Assembly: GCA_025928185.1 (NCBI GenBank)
Contig: JAICKA010000002.1
Coordinates: forward strand, 1-64,000
Length of the DNA stretch: 64,000 bases
Direction: 5' to 3'
Source: Gemmatimonadaceae bacterium
GTDB lineage: Bacteria > Gemmatimonadota > Gemmatimonadetes > Gemmatimonadales > Gemmatimonadaceae
The notes below the pieces were generated by a model, which saw only the letters and a program-made list of their open reading frames with translations, ran no database searches and was not told where the DNA came from. Each line of letters starts with the position of its first letter. The stretch's first letter is position 1. Position numbers and translations under genes: made by a program. Below, piece after piece: positions 25,697 to 34,324 of the stretch.

Positions 25697-27171
25697 CGGT
25701 CAAGCCCTCCGCCCCCGAGGCGCCGGCGAGCGCAGCGTTCAGCGCGCCGGTGTCCGCCGCCTCGGACGAGCAGAGGGTCGAAGCGCGGAGCTCAGCGCTC
25801 AAGAAAGAGCTGGGGATGCGCGATCTGGTATTGCAGCAGATCGTGTACGTCGTCGGCACGGTGTGGGTGGGAACCGCGGCGAAGCTCGGACACTCGCAAG
25901 TGGTGTTCTGGCTGGCGGCAATGCTGTTCTTCTATTTGCCGCAGGCGGCGGTCGTCATTCACCTGTCGCGGCGCATGCCGCTCGAGGGCGGCCTCTATCA
26001 ATGGGCGCGGCTCGGCCTGGGCGAAGCGGCCGGGTTCATGGTGGCATGGAATCTCTGGATCTATGCGGTGGTGCTGATCGCGACGATCGGGTTGCTCGTC
26101 GCCACCAATCTGGCGTACGTCGCCGGTCCGTCGGGCGCGTGGATGGCGAGCAACAAGACTTTCATCATGGTGTTGAACGCGTTCATGCTGACGGGCTTGA
26201 TGGTGCTCGCTGCCGTCGGTCTGGGCGTGAGCAAGTGGCTGCACAACGCGGGCAGCGTGATGCTGATGCTCTCGTTTGCCGCGCTGATCGCATTGCCGTT
26301 CTACCACATGGCGCGCGGCACGCTGCCGGCGTATCACCCGTTCGCGGTCGCGATGCCGGCGCTGTCGCTGTTCAGCCTCAACGTGTTCGGCAAGATGTCG
26401 ATGGGCGCGCTGAGCGGTTTCGAGTACGTCGCCGTACTCGCCGGCGAGACCAAGGACGCCGAGCGAAATATCGCGCGAGCGACGATCATCGCGGCGCCGA
26501 TCATTGCGGCCATGTTCATCCTCGGCACGAGTGCGGTGCTGGCGTTCGTACCGATCGATCAGATCAATCTCATCGGGCCGATTCCGCAGGTGCTGCGCAT
26601 CGGCTTTGGCGCGACGGGTGCCGGCGCGGCGGCCGCCGGCATCGCGATCCTGCTGCTCACCGGACGGACCGTCGCCAACTCGAGCATCGTGTTCACCGGC
26701 ACGACGCGCATGCCGATGGTGGCTGGGTGGGACAATCTTCTGCCGCGCTGGTTCACCAAGCTGCATCCGCGCTTTCGCACGCCGGTGAATTCCGTGCTGT
26801 TCGTCGGCATGGTCGCGCTGGTGTTCGGCGCGGCGGGCATCGCCGGCGTTGGCGAACAGGAAGCGTTTCAACTGCTCGACAACGCGGCAGGCATCTTCTA
26901 CGGACTGACGTATCTCGCGATGTTCGCGATTCCGCTCGTCGGCTGGCGAGCGATCGGCGGCCGGCCGCCGCTCTGGCTGATGATTGCCGCGGGCTCGGGC
27001 TTTCTCGTCACATTGTTGTACGTGGTACTGTCGATCTTTCCGATCATCGACGTGCCGAGCTGGTTCAGCTTCGCGCTGAAGATTTCCAGCGTCGTCATCG
27101 TGTTGAATCTGATTGGTGCCGGGCTGTTCGTGGCGGCGCGGCGGCGGCGCGCGCGCACGGCCGCGGTGTAG
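25693..27171 (+). CDS. APC-superfamily amino acid permease
   Basis: The 492-residue membrane protein has about 12 helices and an N-terminal cytoplasmic tail of about 35 residues. LKKELGMRDLVLQQIVYVVGTVWVG and PLEGGLYQWARLGLG match amino acid-polyamine-organocation transporters. The segment GALSGFEYVAVLAGETKDAERNI is the conserved helix-6 region. I took the ATG at 25693 because it overlaps the cyclophilin stop in the ATGA manner seen in this operon; an alternative start is at 25663. The substrate is unknown. Confidence 0.85.
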   Translation: MTVKPSAPEAPASAAFSAPVSAASDEQRVEARSSALKKELGMRDLVLQQIVYVVGTVWVGTAAKLGHSQVVFWLAAMLFFYLPQAAVVIHLSRRMPLEGGLYQWARLGLGEAAGFMVAWNLWIYAVVLIATIGLLVATNLAYVAGPSGAWMASNKTFIMVLNAFMLTGLMVLAAVGLGVSKWLHNAGSVMLMLSFAALIALPFYHMARGTLPAYHPFAVAMPALSLFSLNVFGKMSMGALSGFEYVAVLAGETKDAERNIARATIIAAPIIAAMFILGTSAVLAFVPIDQINLIGPIPQVLRIGFGATGAGAAAAGIAILLLTGRTVANSSIVFTGTTRMPMVAGWDNLLPRWFTKLHPRFRTPVNSVLFVGMVALVFGAAGIAGVGEQEAFQLLDNAAGIFYGLTYLAMFAIPLVGWRAIGGRPPLWLMIAAGSGFLVTLLYVVLSIFPIIDVPSWFSFALKISSVVIVLNLIGAGLFVAARRRRARTAAV

Positions 27172-27174
27172 GCG

Positions 27175-28050
27175 ATGCCGCGCACCGTTCCACTCGCCGT
27201 CGCGATCGGCGCAACGGTTCTCCTGGCCGGCGAGCCCCGTCCGATATTCGGTCAGACCGCGCCGGACAGCGCACGGTGTGACTCGATCGTCGCCGCAGCG
27301 CGCGTGGATACGGTGCCGTCTGCGCTCTACATCTCGGTGCAGCTGCGCGAGGTCGACCTGGACCCGGACGACGAAGCGCGAATGATCAACGACATCGCGA
27401 GTCGATTCGTGCCGCCGGTGCCGTTTCGCATGAGTGTTTTCGAAGGTCCGCAGCTCATGAGCGCGCTGCGCCTGCGCGGCGGCGACACCATGCCGAAGCC
27501 GCGAGCGCCCACGGTGACGGGAACGTACCGGATCACGGCGGCGCCGGACGGCCGGTTGCTCACCGTGCGCACGATTCGCGAGTCGCTCGTGCGCGGCTTC
27601 GACTCGTCCGCCACCACCGCAATCGAGTCGCTGGCCACGGCGCCCGGATTCATTCCTGCGCTGGACACGGACGATTCGGTGCACATCGTCGTGCGGATCG
27701 CGACCGATTCGATTGTCGGCAGCCGGCGCTTGTTCAGCGCGACCTTTCCGCGCATGCCGGTCGTGGACGTCGTGCCGCAGTTGGGCAATCCGGCGCCGGC
27801 ATTTCCCAAAGTGGAGCAGCAGGACAGCGTAACGGCCGGTGAGGTGCTGCTGCGCTTCGTGGTCGATCACCATGGCGTGCCGATGCTGTCGACGGTCGAG
27901 GACGTGCGGGCATCGAGCATCAATTTTCTCCAGGCGGCGCTGGCCGTGCTGCCCGCGCAGCGGTTCATACCGGCGACGGTGCGCGGCTGCCCCGTCGCGC
28001 AGCAGGTCGATTACCTCTTCAGCTTCGCAGTGCCCCGCGCCCAACATTGA
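27175..28050 (+). CDS. Secreted protein with TonB-C-like domain
   Basis: The 291-residue protein has a signal peptide ending near IFGQTA. The C-terminal 70 residues (GEVLLRFVVDHHGVPMLSTVEDVRASSINFL...RFIPATVRGCPVAQQV) resemble the TonB C-terminal fold as found in energy transducers and related stand-alone proteins. The proline-rich periplasmic span of a real TonB is missing, so it is not a classical TonB. The middle region (about residues 60-200) is not recognised. It lies 3 bases after the permease. Confidence 0.65.
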   Translation: MPRTVPLAVAIGATVLLAGEPRPIFGQTAPDSARCDSIVAAARVDTVPSALYISVQLREVDLDPDDEARMINDIASRFVPPVPFRMSVFEGPQLMSALRLRGGDTMPKPRAPTVTGTYRITAAPDGRLLTVRTIRESLVRGFDSSATTAIESLATAPGFIPALDTDDSVHIVVRIATDSIVGSRRLFSATFPRMPVVDVVPQLGNPAPAFPKVEQQDSVTAGEVLLRFVVDHHGVPMLSTVEDVRASSINFLQAALAVLPAQRFIPATVRGCPVAQQVDYLFSFAVPRAQH

Positions 28051-28128
28051 CGGGCAGCGGTCCGTGTAGTCGATTAGCGTCGTTGCTGCACCTGAGGCGG
28101 GTTCCTTCCAGCACGGAGACTCTGCACA

Positions 28129-28929
28129 ATGGCGCATGCACCGCTCCCGCTCTTTCATCGCGGCTTTGGTGAAACTCAGCGGCGCGACGCATGGTGGCTT
28201 CAGCCCCTCGTCGTATTCGTGGTTCTGGGCGGTTTCGTGGTGTACGCGACCTGGGCGGCATTCCAGAATGCGTATTACACCTCCGGCCCCTATCTCTCGC
28301 CCTTCTATTCGCCCGAGCTGTGGGGCGATCCGCGCACGGCGTGGTTCGGCGCCAAGCCGGGCTGGTGGCCCGGGCTGCTGCCGTTCTCGCCGGCGCTGAT
28401 CATCCTGCCGTTTCCCGGGTTGTTCCGGGTGACGTGCTACTACTACCGCGGCGCGTACTACAAGGCATTCTGGGCCGATCCGCCGAATTGCGCCGTCGGT
28501 GAGCCGCGGTCGAGCTACTGGGGCGAGCGCTCGTTTCCGCTCGTCGTGCAGAACATTCACCGCTACTTCCTGTACATCGCGGTGATCTTCCTGTTCATCC
28601 TCGCGCACGACGCCTGGCGCGGCATGTGGTTCGATGACGGAGCGGGTGGTCGCCGGTTCGGCATCGGCGTTGGGACGATCGTGCTGACGCTCAACGTCGT
28701 GCTGCTGACGTGCTACACGCTCGGCTGCCACTCGATGCGCCACCTCGTCGGCGGCTTTCTCGACCGGCTGTCGCAACATCCCGTGCGCAAGAAGGCGTAC
28801 GATTGTTCGAGTTGTCTCAATCGCTGGCACATGAAATGGGCGTGGATGAGCCTCATCGGCGTGGCGTTCACGGATCTCTACGTCCGCATGTGCGCGATGG
28901 GCATCTGGCATGATTGGAGAATTCTGTGA
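28129..28929 (+). CDS. sdhC: Succinate dehydrogenase membrane anchor subunit
   Basis: The 266-residue membrane protein anchors the SDH flavoprotein and iron-sulfur subunits and carries electrons to quinone. Its position directly before sdhA and sdhB, with a 4-base overlap, makes the assignment. About five helices are visible. Histidines 144 (NIHRYF) and 160 (ILAHDAW) and the CHSMRH segment at 200-205 are candidates for heme b ligands. Cys226 and Cys229 form a CSSC motif in a cytoplasmic tail, which is unusual for SdhC. It resembles the large one-subunit anchors seen in Actinobacteria and relatives. Confidence 0.85.
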   Translation: MAHAPLPLFHRGFGETQRRDAWWLQPLVVFVVLGGFVVYATWAAFQNAYYTSGPYLSPFYSPELWGDPRTAWFGAKPGWWPGLLPFSPALIILPFPGLFRVTCYYYRGAYYKAFWADPPNCAVGEPRSSYWGERSFPLVVQNIHRYFLYIAVIFLFILAHDAWRGMWFDDGAGGRRFGIGVGTIVLTLNVVLLTCYTLGCHSMRHLVGGFLDRLSQHPVRKKAYDCSSCLNRWHMKWAWMSLIGVAFTDLYVRMCAMGIWHDWRIL

Positions 28930-30743
28930 ACGCCGAATACCAGACCATCGACCACGACGTGCTGGTGATCGGCGCGGGCGGCGCGGGACTGCGCGCGGCA
29001 ATTGCCGCGGCGGCCGATGGCGCCAGCGTCGGGCTCGTGTGCAAGTCGCTGCTCGGCAAGGCGCACACGGTGATGGCCGAAGGCGGCATGGCGGCGGCGA
29101 TGGGCAACGTCGACGACCGCGACAACTGGCGCGTGCACTTTGCCGACACCATGCGCGGCGGGCAGTACGTCAACAACTGGCGCATGGCCGAGCTGCACGC
29201 GAAGGAGGCGCCGGAGCGCGTGCGCGAGCTGGAAGGCTGGGGCGCGCTGTTCGACCGCACACCGGACGGTCGCATTCTCCAGCGCAACTTCGGCGGTCAT
29301 CGGTACCCGCGGTTGGCGCACGTCGGCGACCGCACGGGGCTGGAGCTGATTCGCACGCTGCAGGATCACGGTGTGCACCAGGGCATCGACGTGCACATGG
29401 AAGTGACGATCGTGCGGCTGCTCAAGGATGGCGACCGGATCTCCGGCGCCTTCGCGTACGATCGTGAGCGCGGCCGGTTCCGCGTGTTCACCGCGCGCGC
29501 CGTGGTGCTGGCGACGGGCGGCTGCGGCCGCGCATTCAAGATCACGTCGAACAGCTGGGAATACACCGGCGACGGACATTCGCTGGCGTATCACGCCGGT
29601 GCGGCGCTCCAGGACATGGAGTTCATCCAGTTCCATCCCACGGGCATGGTGTGGCCGCCGAGCGTGCGCGGACTGCTCGTGACGGAGGGCGTGCGGGGCG
29701 AGGGCGGCGTATTGAAGAATCGTGATGGCAAGCGATTCATGTTCGAGAACATTCCCGACAACTACAAGTCGCAGACGGCGGACAATCCCGAAGAGGGCTG
29801 GAAATACACGCAAGGAGACAAGGAGTCGCGGCGGCCGCCCGAGCTGCTCACGCGCGATCACGTCGCCCGCATGATCGTGAGCGAGGTAAAGGCCGGCCGA
29901 GGGTCGCCGCACGGCGGCGTGTTCCTCGACATCTCGTGGATTCGCGACAAGCTCCCGAACGCCGAGGAGCACATCAAGCGCAAGCTGCCGAGCATGTACC
30001 ACCAGTTCATGCAGCTCGCCGGCATCGACATCACGAAGCAGCCGATGGAGATCGGCCCGACGACGCACTACATCATGGGCGGCATTCGGGTCGACGGCGA
30101 CACGCAGATGTCGACCGTGCCCGGCCTGTTCGCCTGCGGCGAATGTGCCGCGGGGCTGCACGGCGCGAACCGGCTCGGCGGCAACTCGCTGTCGGACCTC
30201 GTGGTGTTCGGCAAGCGCGCCGGCGAACACGCGGCACGGTTCGCGAAGGAGCACGGCACGGCGTCGATCGACCGCTTGCAGGTCGACGATGCGGCGTGCG
30301 AAGCGCTCGCCCCGTTCGAGCGCGAGGCGAGCGGCGAAGGTCCATACCAGGTGCAGGAAGCATTGCAGGAGACGATGCAGGATCTCGTCGGCATCGTGCG
30401 GACGCAGCACGAGATGGAGCGCGCGCTCAACAATGTGCGCGCACTGGAGCGGCGGGCGGCGATGGTCGGCGTGAAGGGCAATCGCGAATACAATCCCGGC
30501 TGGCACACCGCGCTCGATCTCAAGAACCTGCTCACGGTGTCGGAGGCGATCACGCGGTCGGCGCTCGAGCGCAAGGAGAGCCGCGGCGGACATTTCCGCG
30601 ACGACTATCCGGGCAAGGATCCGGCGTTTGGGTCATTCAATCTCGTGATCCGAAAGGGCAGCGACGGCGACATGCAGCTCAGCCGCGAATCGATTCCGCC
30701 ACTGCCGGCGCATCTTGCGGCCGTCATCGAGGAGATGAAATAG
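28926..30743 (+). CDS. sdhA: Succinate dehydrogenase flavoprotein subunit
   Basis: The 605-residue protein oxidises succinate to fumarate with covalently bound FAD at the cytoplasmic membrane. Visible motifs are the FAD-binding VLVIGAGGAGLRAAIAAA, the histidine-linked flavin site SLLGKAHTVMAEGGM, and the active-site segment FHPTGMVWPPSVRGLL followed by EGVRGEGG. The C-terminal CGECAAGLHGANRLGGNSL is conserved. I chose GTG 28926 because GGAGA lies 5 bases upstream and the sdhC stop overlaps it; a TTG at 28914 is the only other upstream option. Confidence 0.95.
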   Translation: MNAEYQTIDHDVLVIGAGGAGLRAAIAAAADGASVGLVCKSLLGKAHTVMAEGGMAAAMGNVDDRDNWRVHFADTMRGGQYVNNWRMAELHAKEAPERVRELEGWGALFDRTPDGRILQRNFGGHRYPRLAHVGDRTGLELIRTLQDHGVHQGIDVHMEVTIVRLLKDGDRISGAFAYDRERGRFRVFTARAVVLATGGCGRAFKITSNSWEYTGDGHSLAYHAGAALQDMEFIQFHPTGMVWPPSVRGLLVTEGVRGEGGVLKNRDGKRFMFENIPDNYKSQTADNPEEGWKYTQGDKESRRPPELLTRDHVARMIVSEVKAGRGSPHGGVFLDISWIRDKLPNAEEHIKRKLPSMYHQFMQLAGIDITKQPMEIGPTTHYIMGGIRVDGDTQMSTVPGLFACGECAAGLHGANRLGGNSLSDLVVFGKRAGEHAARFAKEHGTASIDRLQVDDAACEALAPFEREASGEGPYQVQEALQETMQDLVGIVRTQHEMERALNNVRALERRAAMVGVKGNREYNPGWHTALDLKNLLTVSEAITRSALERKESRGGHFRDDYPGKDPAFGSFNLVIRKGSDGDMQLSRESIPPLPAHLAAVIEEMK

Positions 30744-31586
30744 ATGTCGACCATTCCTGCGCCCGCGAATACGACACTGACGGCGACCGATGCGTACACC
30801 GCCGCGCAGGCCGAGCAGGATGCATCCGCACGACATGCCACGCGATCGTTCCGGATCTGGCGCGGCGCGGAGGGCACCGGCGAGTTCGTGGAGTACAAGC
30901 AGGACGTCGTCGAAGGCATGGTCGTGCTCGACGCGGTGCACGAGATCCAGGCGACCCAGGCGAACGACCTAGCCGTCCGCTGGAACTGCAAGGCCGGCAA
31001 GTGTGGCTCGTGCTCGGCCGAAATCAACGGCAATCCGAAGCTGATGTGCATGACACGCCTGTCCGATCTCGATGCAGAGAAGCCCGTAACGATCGAGCCG
31101 ATGCGCGCGTTTCCGCACGTGCGCGATCTCGTCACCGACGTGTCGTGGAACTATCGCGTCAAGCAGTCGATTCAGCCGTTCACGCCGCGTGCGCCCGACG
31201 CGCCGGACGGCACGTGGCGAATGCAGCAGGCGGATGTCGACCGCGTGCAGGAGTTCCGAAAGTGCATCGAATGCTTCCTGTGTCAGGATGTCTGTCACGT
31301 GCTGCGCGACCATCACAAGCAGGACGAGTTCATCGGCCCGCGCTTTCTCGTGTACGCGGCCGCGCTGGAGATGCATCCGCTGGATACCGCTGACCGCGTG
31401 CCGGCGCTGCGGCACGAGCACGGCATCGGCTTCTGCAACATCACCAAGTGCTGCACCAAGGTCTGCCCGGAGCACATCACGATCACCGACAACGCGATCA
31501 TCCCGCTCAAGGAACGAGTGGTCGACGAATTCTTCGATCCGATCGGCAAGCTGGTGAAGATCTTCAGTCGCAGAAAGCAGGAGTGA
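30744..31586 (+). CDS. sdhB: Succinate dehydrogenase iron-sulfur subunit
   Basis: The 280-residue protein passes electrons from FAD to quinone through three iron-sulfur clusters. The 2Fe-2S ligands are in CKAGKCGSCSAEINGNPKLMC. The 4Fe-4S and 3Fe-4S ligands are in CIECFLCQDVC and CNITKCCTKVCPEH. The N-terminal 30 residues are an extension before the ferredoxin domain. It begins directly after the sdhA stop, so the three genes form one operon with the downstream TPR protein. Confidence 0.95.
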   Translation: MSTIPAPANTTLTATDAYTAAQAEQDASARHATRSFRIWRGAEGTGEFVEYKQDVVEGMVVLDAVHEIQATQANDLAVRWNCKAGKCGSCSAEINGNPKLMCMTRLSDLDAEKPVTIEPMRAFPHVRDLVTDVSWNYRVKQSIQPFTPRAPDAPDGTWRMQQADVDRVQEFRKCIECFLCQDVCHVLRDHHKQDEFIGPRFLVYAAALEMHPLDTADRVPALRHEHGIGFCNITKCCTKVCPEHITITDNAIIPLKERVVDEFFDPIGKLVKIFSRRKQE

Positions 31587-31600
31587 ACCCGGAGGACGCC

Positions 31601-32095
31601 ATGGACCTGAAACCGATCACGCGCGAAGCCATCCCCGCCGCTCTTCAGAAGGCGGAACGCTATCGATTGCTCAACGAGTCGTCGGCGGCGGAGAGCATCT
31701 GCCTGGATGTGCTCGAGATCGATCCGGAGAATCAGGAGGCGCTCGTGATGCTGCTGCTCGCGATCACCGACCAGCTTGCGGAGGAGCTGGCTGACGGCGT
31801 GCGGCGTGCCCGCGAGATCCTGCCGCGGCTCGACAGCGAGTACGATCGCGCGTACTACGCTGGCATCATCTGCGAGCGCCGGGCGCGAGCCCAGCTCCAA
31901 CGCGGCGCGCTCGGCTCGGCGGAAGTCGCCACCGAGTGGTTCCACGACGCGATGCGCTATTACGAACGCGCCGAGAGCATGCGGCCGGCGGGGAACGACG
32001 AATCCATCCTGCGGTGGAATACGTGTGTGCGCATGCTCGATCGGCACGAGCACGTGTACGCGCCCGGCGAGTACGAGCCGGTGCTCGGCGAGTAG
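31601..32095 (+). CDS. TPR-like helical protein downstream of sdhB
   Basis: The 164-residue soluble protein begins MDLKPITREAIPAALQKAERYRLLNES after the strong ribosome site GGAGGA 6 bases upstream. Residues 15-50 form a TPR-like helix pair (AERYRLLNESSAAESICLDVLEIDPENQEAL), and further helices with alanine and arginine follow. It is in the sdh operon with a 14-base gap, so a role in assembly or quality control of SDH is possible but not shown. Confidence 0.7.
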   Translation: MDLKPITREAIPAALQKAERYRLLNESSAAESICLDVLEIDPENQEALVMLLLAITDQLAEELADGVRRAREILPRLDSEYDRAYYAGIICERRARAQLQRGALGSAEVATEWFHDAMRYYERAESMRPAGNDESILRWNTCVRMLDRHEHVYAPGEYEPVLGE

Positions 32096-32098
32096 CAA

Positions 32099-34324
32099 TC
32101 AGGCGGGCGGGCAGAAGACCACCAGCGCGATCACGCGTGATTCGCCGGATGGTCGCAGCGCGGGCCGCGCGTTCAACTCGCTGAACGCGGCGAGGGAGCG
32201 CAACCAGGCTTCGTCGTCGAGCGGTGCGGCAACGAGCGTGTCGAGCACTCGTTCGGCTCCTTCGCCGAGTGCGGCGGTGCCGATTGTGCGCGCGGCATCG
32301 GCGAGCGGAGCGAAGGCGGCCCGCTGATGGCGCGGAGCACGCGCCAGAGTCTGGGCGACGCGAGCGAGCGCTTTGCGCCGCGACCGGGCAGCGGCCGCGG
32401 CGACCAGATCGATTGCCGCCGTCCCGGCCTGATTCGCCAGCCACGCCTCGACGCGTTGCAGGATCTTTCCGCCCTCGAGGGCGGAAACGGTCGCCGCCGC
32501 GCGTGTGCCCTCGGTCACCTGCGCCAGCGCGCGAGCGATGTCGGTGGCGGATGAGCGAAGTCCCTCTCCAGCGTCGACGACCAGTCTCGTCGTCCCCTCC
32601 TGTGATATCGCGGCGAGAAAGCCGGCGACTGAGGCCGGGCATGCGGCAATGAGCGTTTCCTCATTGCCGTCCGCGATTGGACCGCGGTTCGTGTTCCGCC
32701 AACGCCGCAGGCAGGCCCGGATTTCGCCTTCCTGTTCCGCCAACCCGCGGTCGGCCGGCGGCTCGACGTTCGCGGCGGGCAGAATCCGGCCGGCGACCCC
32801 AATCGTGCGCTGCGCGATGCTGAGCTTTGTTCGAAGGCGCTCCTCGATCCGCAGCAGACGCTCGGCGGAGATCGGCGGCAGCACCGTGTAGACTGTGACC
32901 GCCTCATGCCGCGAGGCGAGGCGGCGCACGCGGCCGACGCGCTGATCGAGACGAGCCGGGTTCCACGGCAGATCCAGGTGCACGACTACTGACGCTTCCT
33001 GAAGATTCAATCCTTCACTGAGCAGATCGGTGGTGATGAGCAGATCGATGCGCTCGGCGCGGCTGACCGGCTTCGCGCGGCCCGAGTCGGGGGTGAACTG
33101 TGCGATGACGTCGCGGCGGGGAATGCGCCCGCTCGCCACCCGGGCGCCCGACGCAGTGAGCGCCGCGACACCGTCGTCGCGCCGCATGGCCGACCGGAGC
33201 GCATTGACAGTTTCAGCATACTGGCAGAACGCTATGACGCGCTCCCCCTGGTGCGCCGCCCTGATCCGACGGAGCACTTCGGCGCGCTCCCGATCGGGAT
33301 CGGGACCGCGCGACAGCTCATGGAGCAGATCCCTCACCGCAGTGTTGTGGCGCGCCAGCGCGAGTTGCAGCGCGTCGAGATCGACTTCGGGCTCGACGCC
33401 GGCATCGAGGATCAATTCGGGAAACGCCAGTTGCAGCGAATCGCCGGACTGCGTCCAGGCCGCGAGCTCGGCGCGCGTGGGCCGGCGTCCGGACTCGATC
33501 GCGCTGGCGAGCGCGGCGCCCCGCGCGCGTCGCCGACCGAGCGCCGCGACGAGCGCGGCCCGACTCGACGTCCACTGATGCAGCAGACCATAGGTGAGCA
33601 GCGCGCCGGCGACGGATTCGTCGCGAGCCGGCACCGGCGGCGGCAGCGCGAGCAGGCGGTCGATGCTCTCGTCGGCCGTCACAAGCGAAATCGCGTGCGG
33701 GCCGTTCAGGCGCGGCAGGTTTGCCGATTCGAATCCGCCGCGAACGACGTAGCCGGCCAACTCCGAGTCCGGCGCCTCCCACGCCCGCCGTCCCAGGAAC
33801 AGCGCCAGCTGCGCGGCGAGATCGCTTTGGCGATTCTGCACGGGTGTGGCGCTGAGGAGCAGCACGCGGGCGCGCGCGCACAGCGCGGCGATCGACGCGT
33901 ACCGGCGCGTCCCGACAGTACGCACGCGGTGTGCTTCGTCGACGATGATGAGTCGAGGCGGCGGAAGGTGCGCGCCACGACTCAACGCCTCGTGGCTGAC
34001 GATGTTCGCTTCGACGCCGGATCGCGCGGCGGCGTCGAGCCACATCTCGCGCAACGCGGCTGGCGCGACGATCAGAGGATGCTCATGCAAGGCGGCGGCA
34101 ACGGCGAGCGCCGTGAAGGTCTTTCCGAGGCCCACGCGCTCGGCCAGCAGCGCGCCGCCATCGAGGAGTATCAAGTCGCACAGCCGGTCGGCTGCCTGGC
34201 GCTGGTGCTGACGCAACGTGATGTTGCCGAGCCGCTCGGGCACGCGACCGTCGCCATCGAGCACGTGGCCGGCGATGCAGGCCATCGCGTCCGCGAGTGC
34301 CGCGGGGCGGAGTCGTGTCGTCAT
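32099..34324 (-). CDS. SNF2-type helicase of a methyltransferase-helicase module
   Basis: The 741-residue protein is a superfamily 2 helicase. Walker A is GLGKT at residues 65-69, the DEAH box is at 129-132, SAT at 158-160, and LDQRVGRVRR (motif VI) at about residue 458. Between the two RecA lobes and after them are long helical regions without a recognised domain; no nuclease motif (HKD, PD-ExK or HNH) was seen. The start is the ATG at 34324 that overlaps the methyltransferase stop as ATGA, so the two proteins are made together. It resembles DrmD-like and RapA-like translocases of defence islands. Confidence 0.85.
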   Translation of the reverse strand: MTTRLRPAALADAMACIAGHVLDGDGRVPERLGNITLRQHQRQAADRLCDLILLDGGALLAERVGLGKTFTALAVAAALHEHPLIVAPAALREMWLDAAARSGVEANIVSHEALSRGAHLPPPRLIIVDEAHRVRTVGTRRYASIAALCARARVLLLSATPVQNRQSDLAAQLALFLGRRAWEAPDSELAGYVVRGGFESANLPRLNGPHAISLVTADESIDRLLALPPPVPARDESVAGALLTYGLLHQWTSSRAALVAALGRRRARGAALASAIESGRRPTRAELAAWTQSGDSLQLAFPELILDAGVEPEVDLDALQLALARHNTAVRDLLHELSRGPDPDRERAEVLRRIRAAHQGERVIAFCQYAETVNALRSAMRRDDGVAALTASGARVASGRIPRRDVIAQFTPDSGRAKPVSRAERIDLLITTDLLSEGLNLQEASVVVHLDLPWNPARLDQRVGRVRRLASRHEAVTVYTVLPPISAERLLRIEERLRTKLSIAQRTIGVAGRILPAANVEPPADRGLAEQEGEIRACLRRWRNTNRGPIADGNEETLIAACPASVAGFLAAISQEGTTRLVVDAGEGLRSSATDIARALAQVTEGTRAAATVSALEGGKILQRVEAWLANQAGTAAIDLVAAAAARSRRKALARVAQTLARAPRHQRAAFAPLADAARTIGTAALGEGAERVLDTLVAAPLDDEAWLRSLAAFSELNARPALRPSGESRVIALVVFCPPA

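Noticed and set aside
27175-28050. Classical TonB energy transducer
   Set aside because: There is a signal peptide in place of the TonB anchor and no proline-rich span; exbB and exbD are not adjacent.
25792-29001. A 1069-codon open frame on the minus strand
   Set aside because: It lies opposite the APC permease, TonB-C-like and sdhC genes; its composition (Arg/His/Asp-rich, no motifs) is that of a high-GC antisense shadow.
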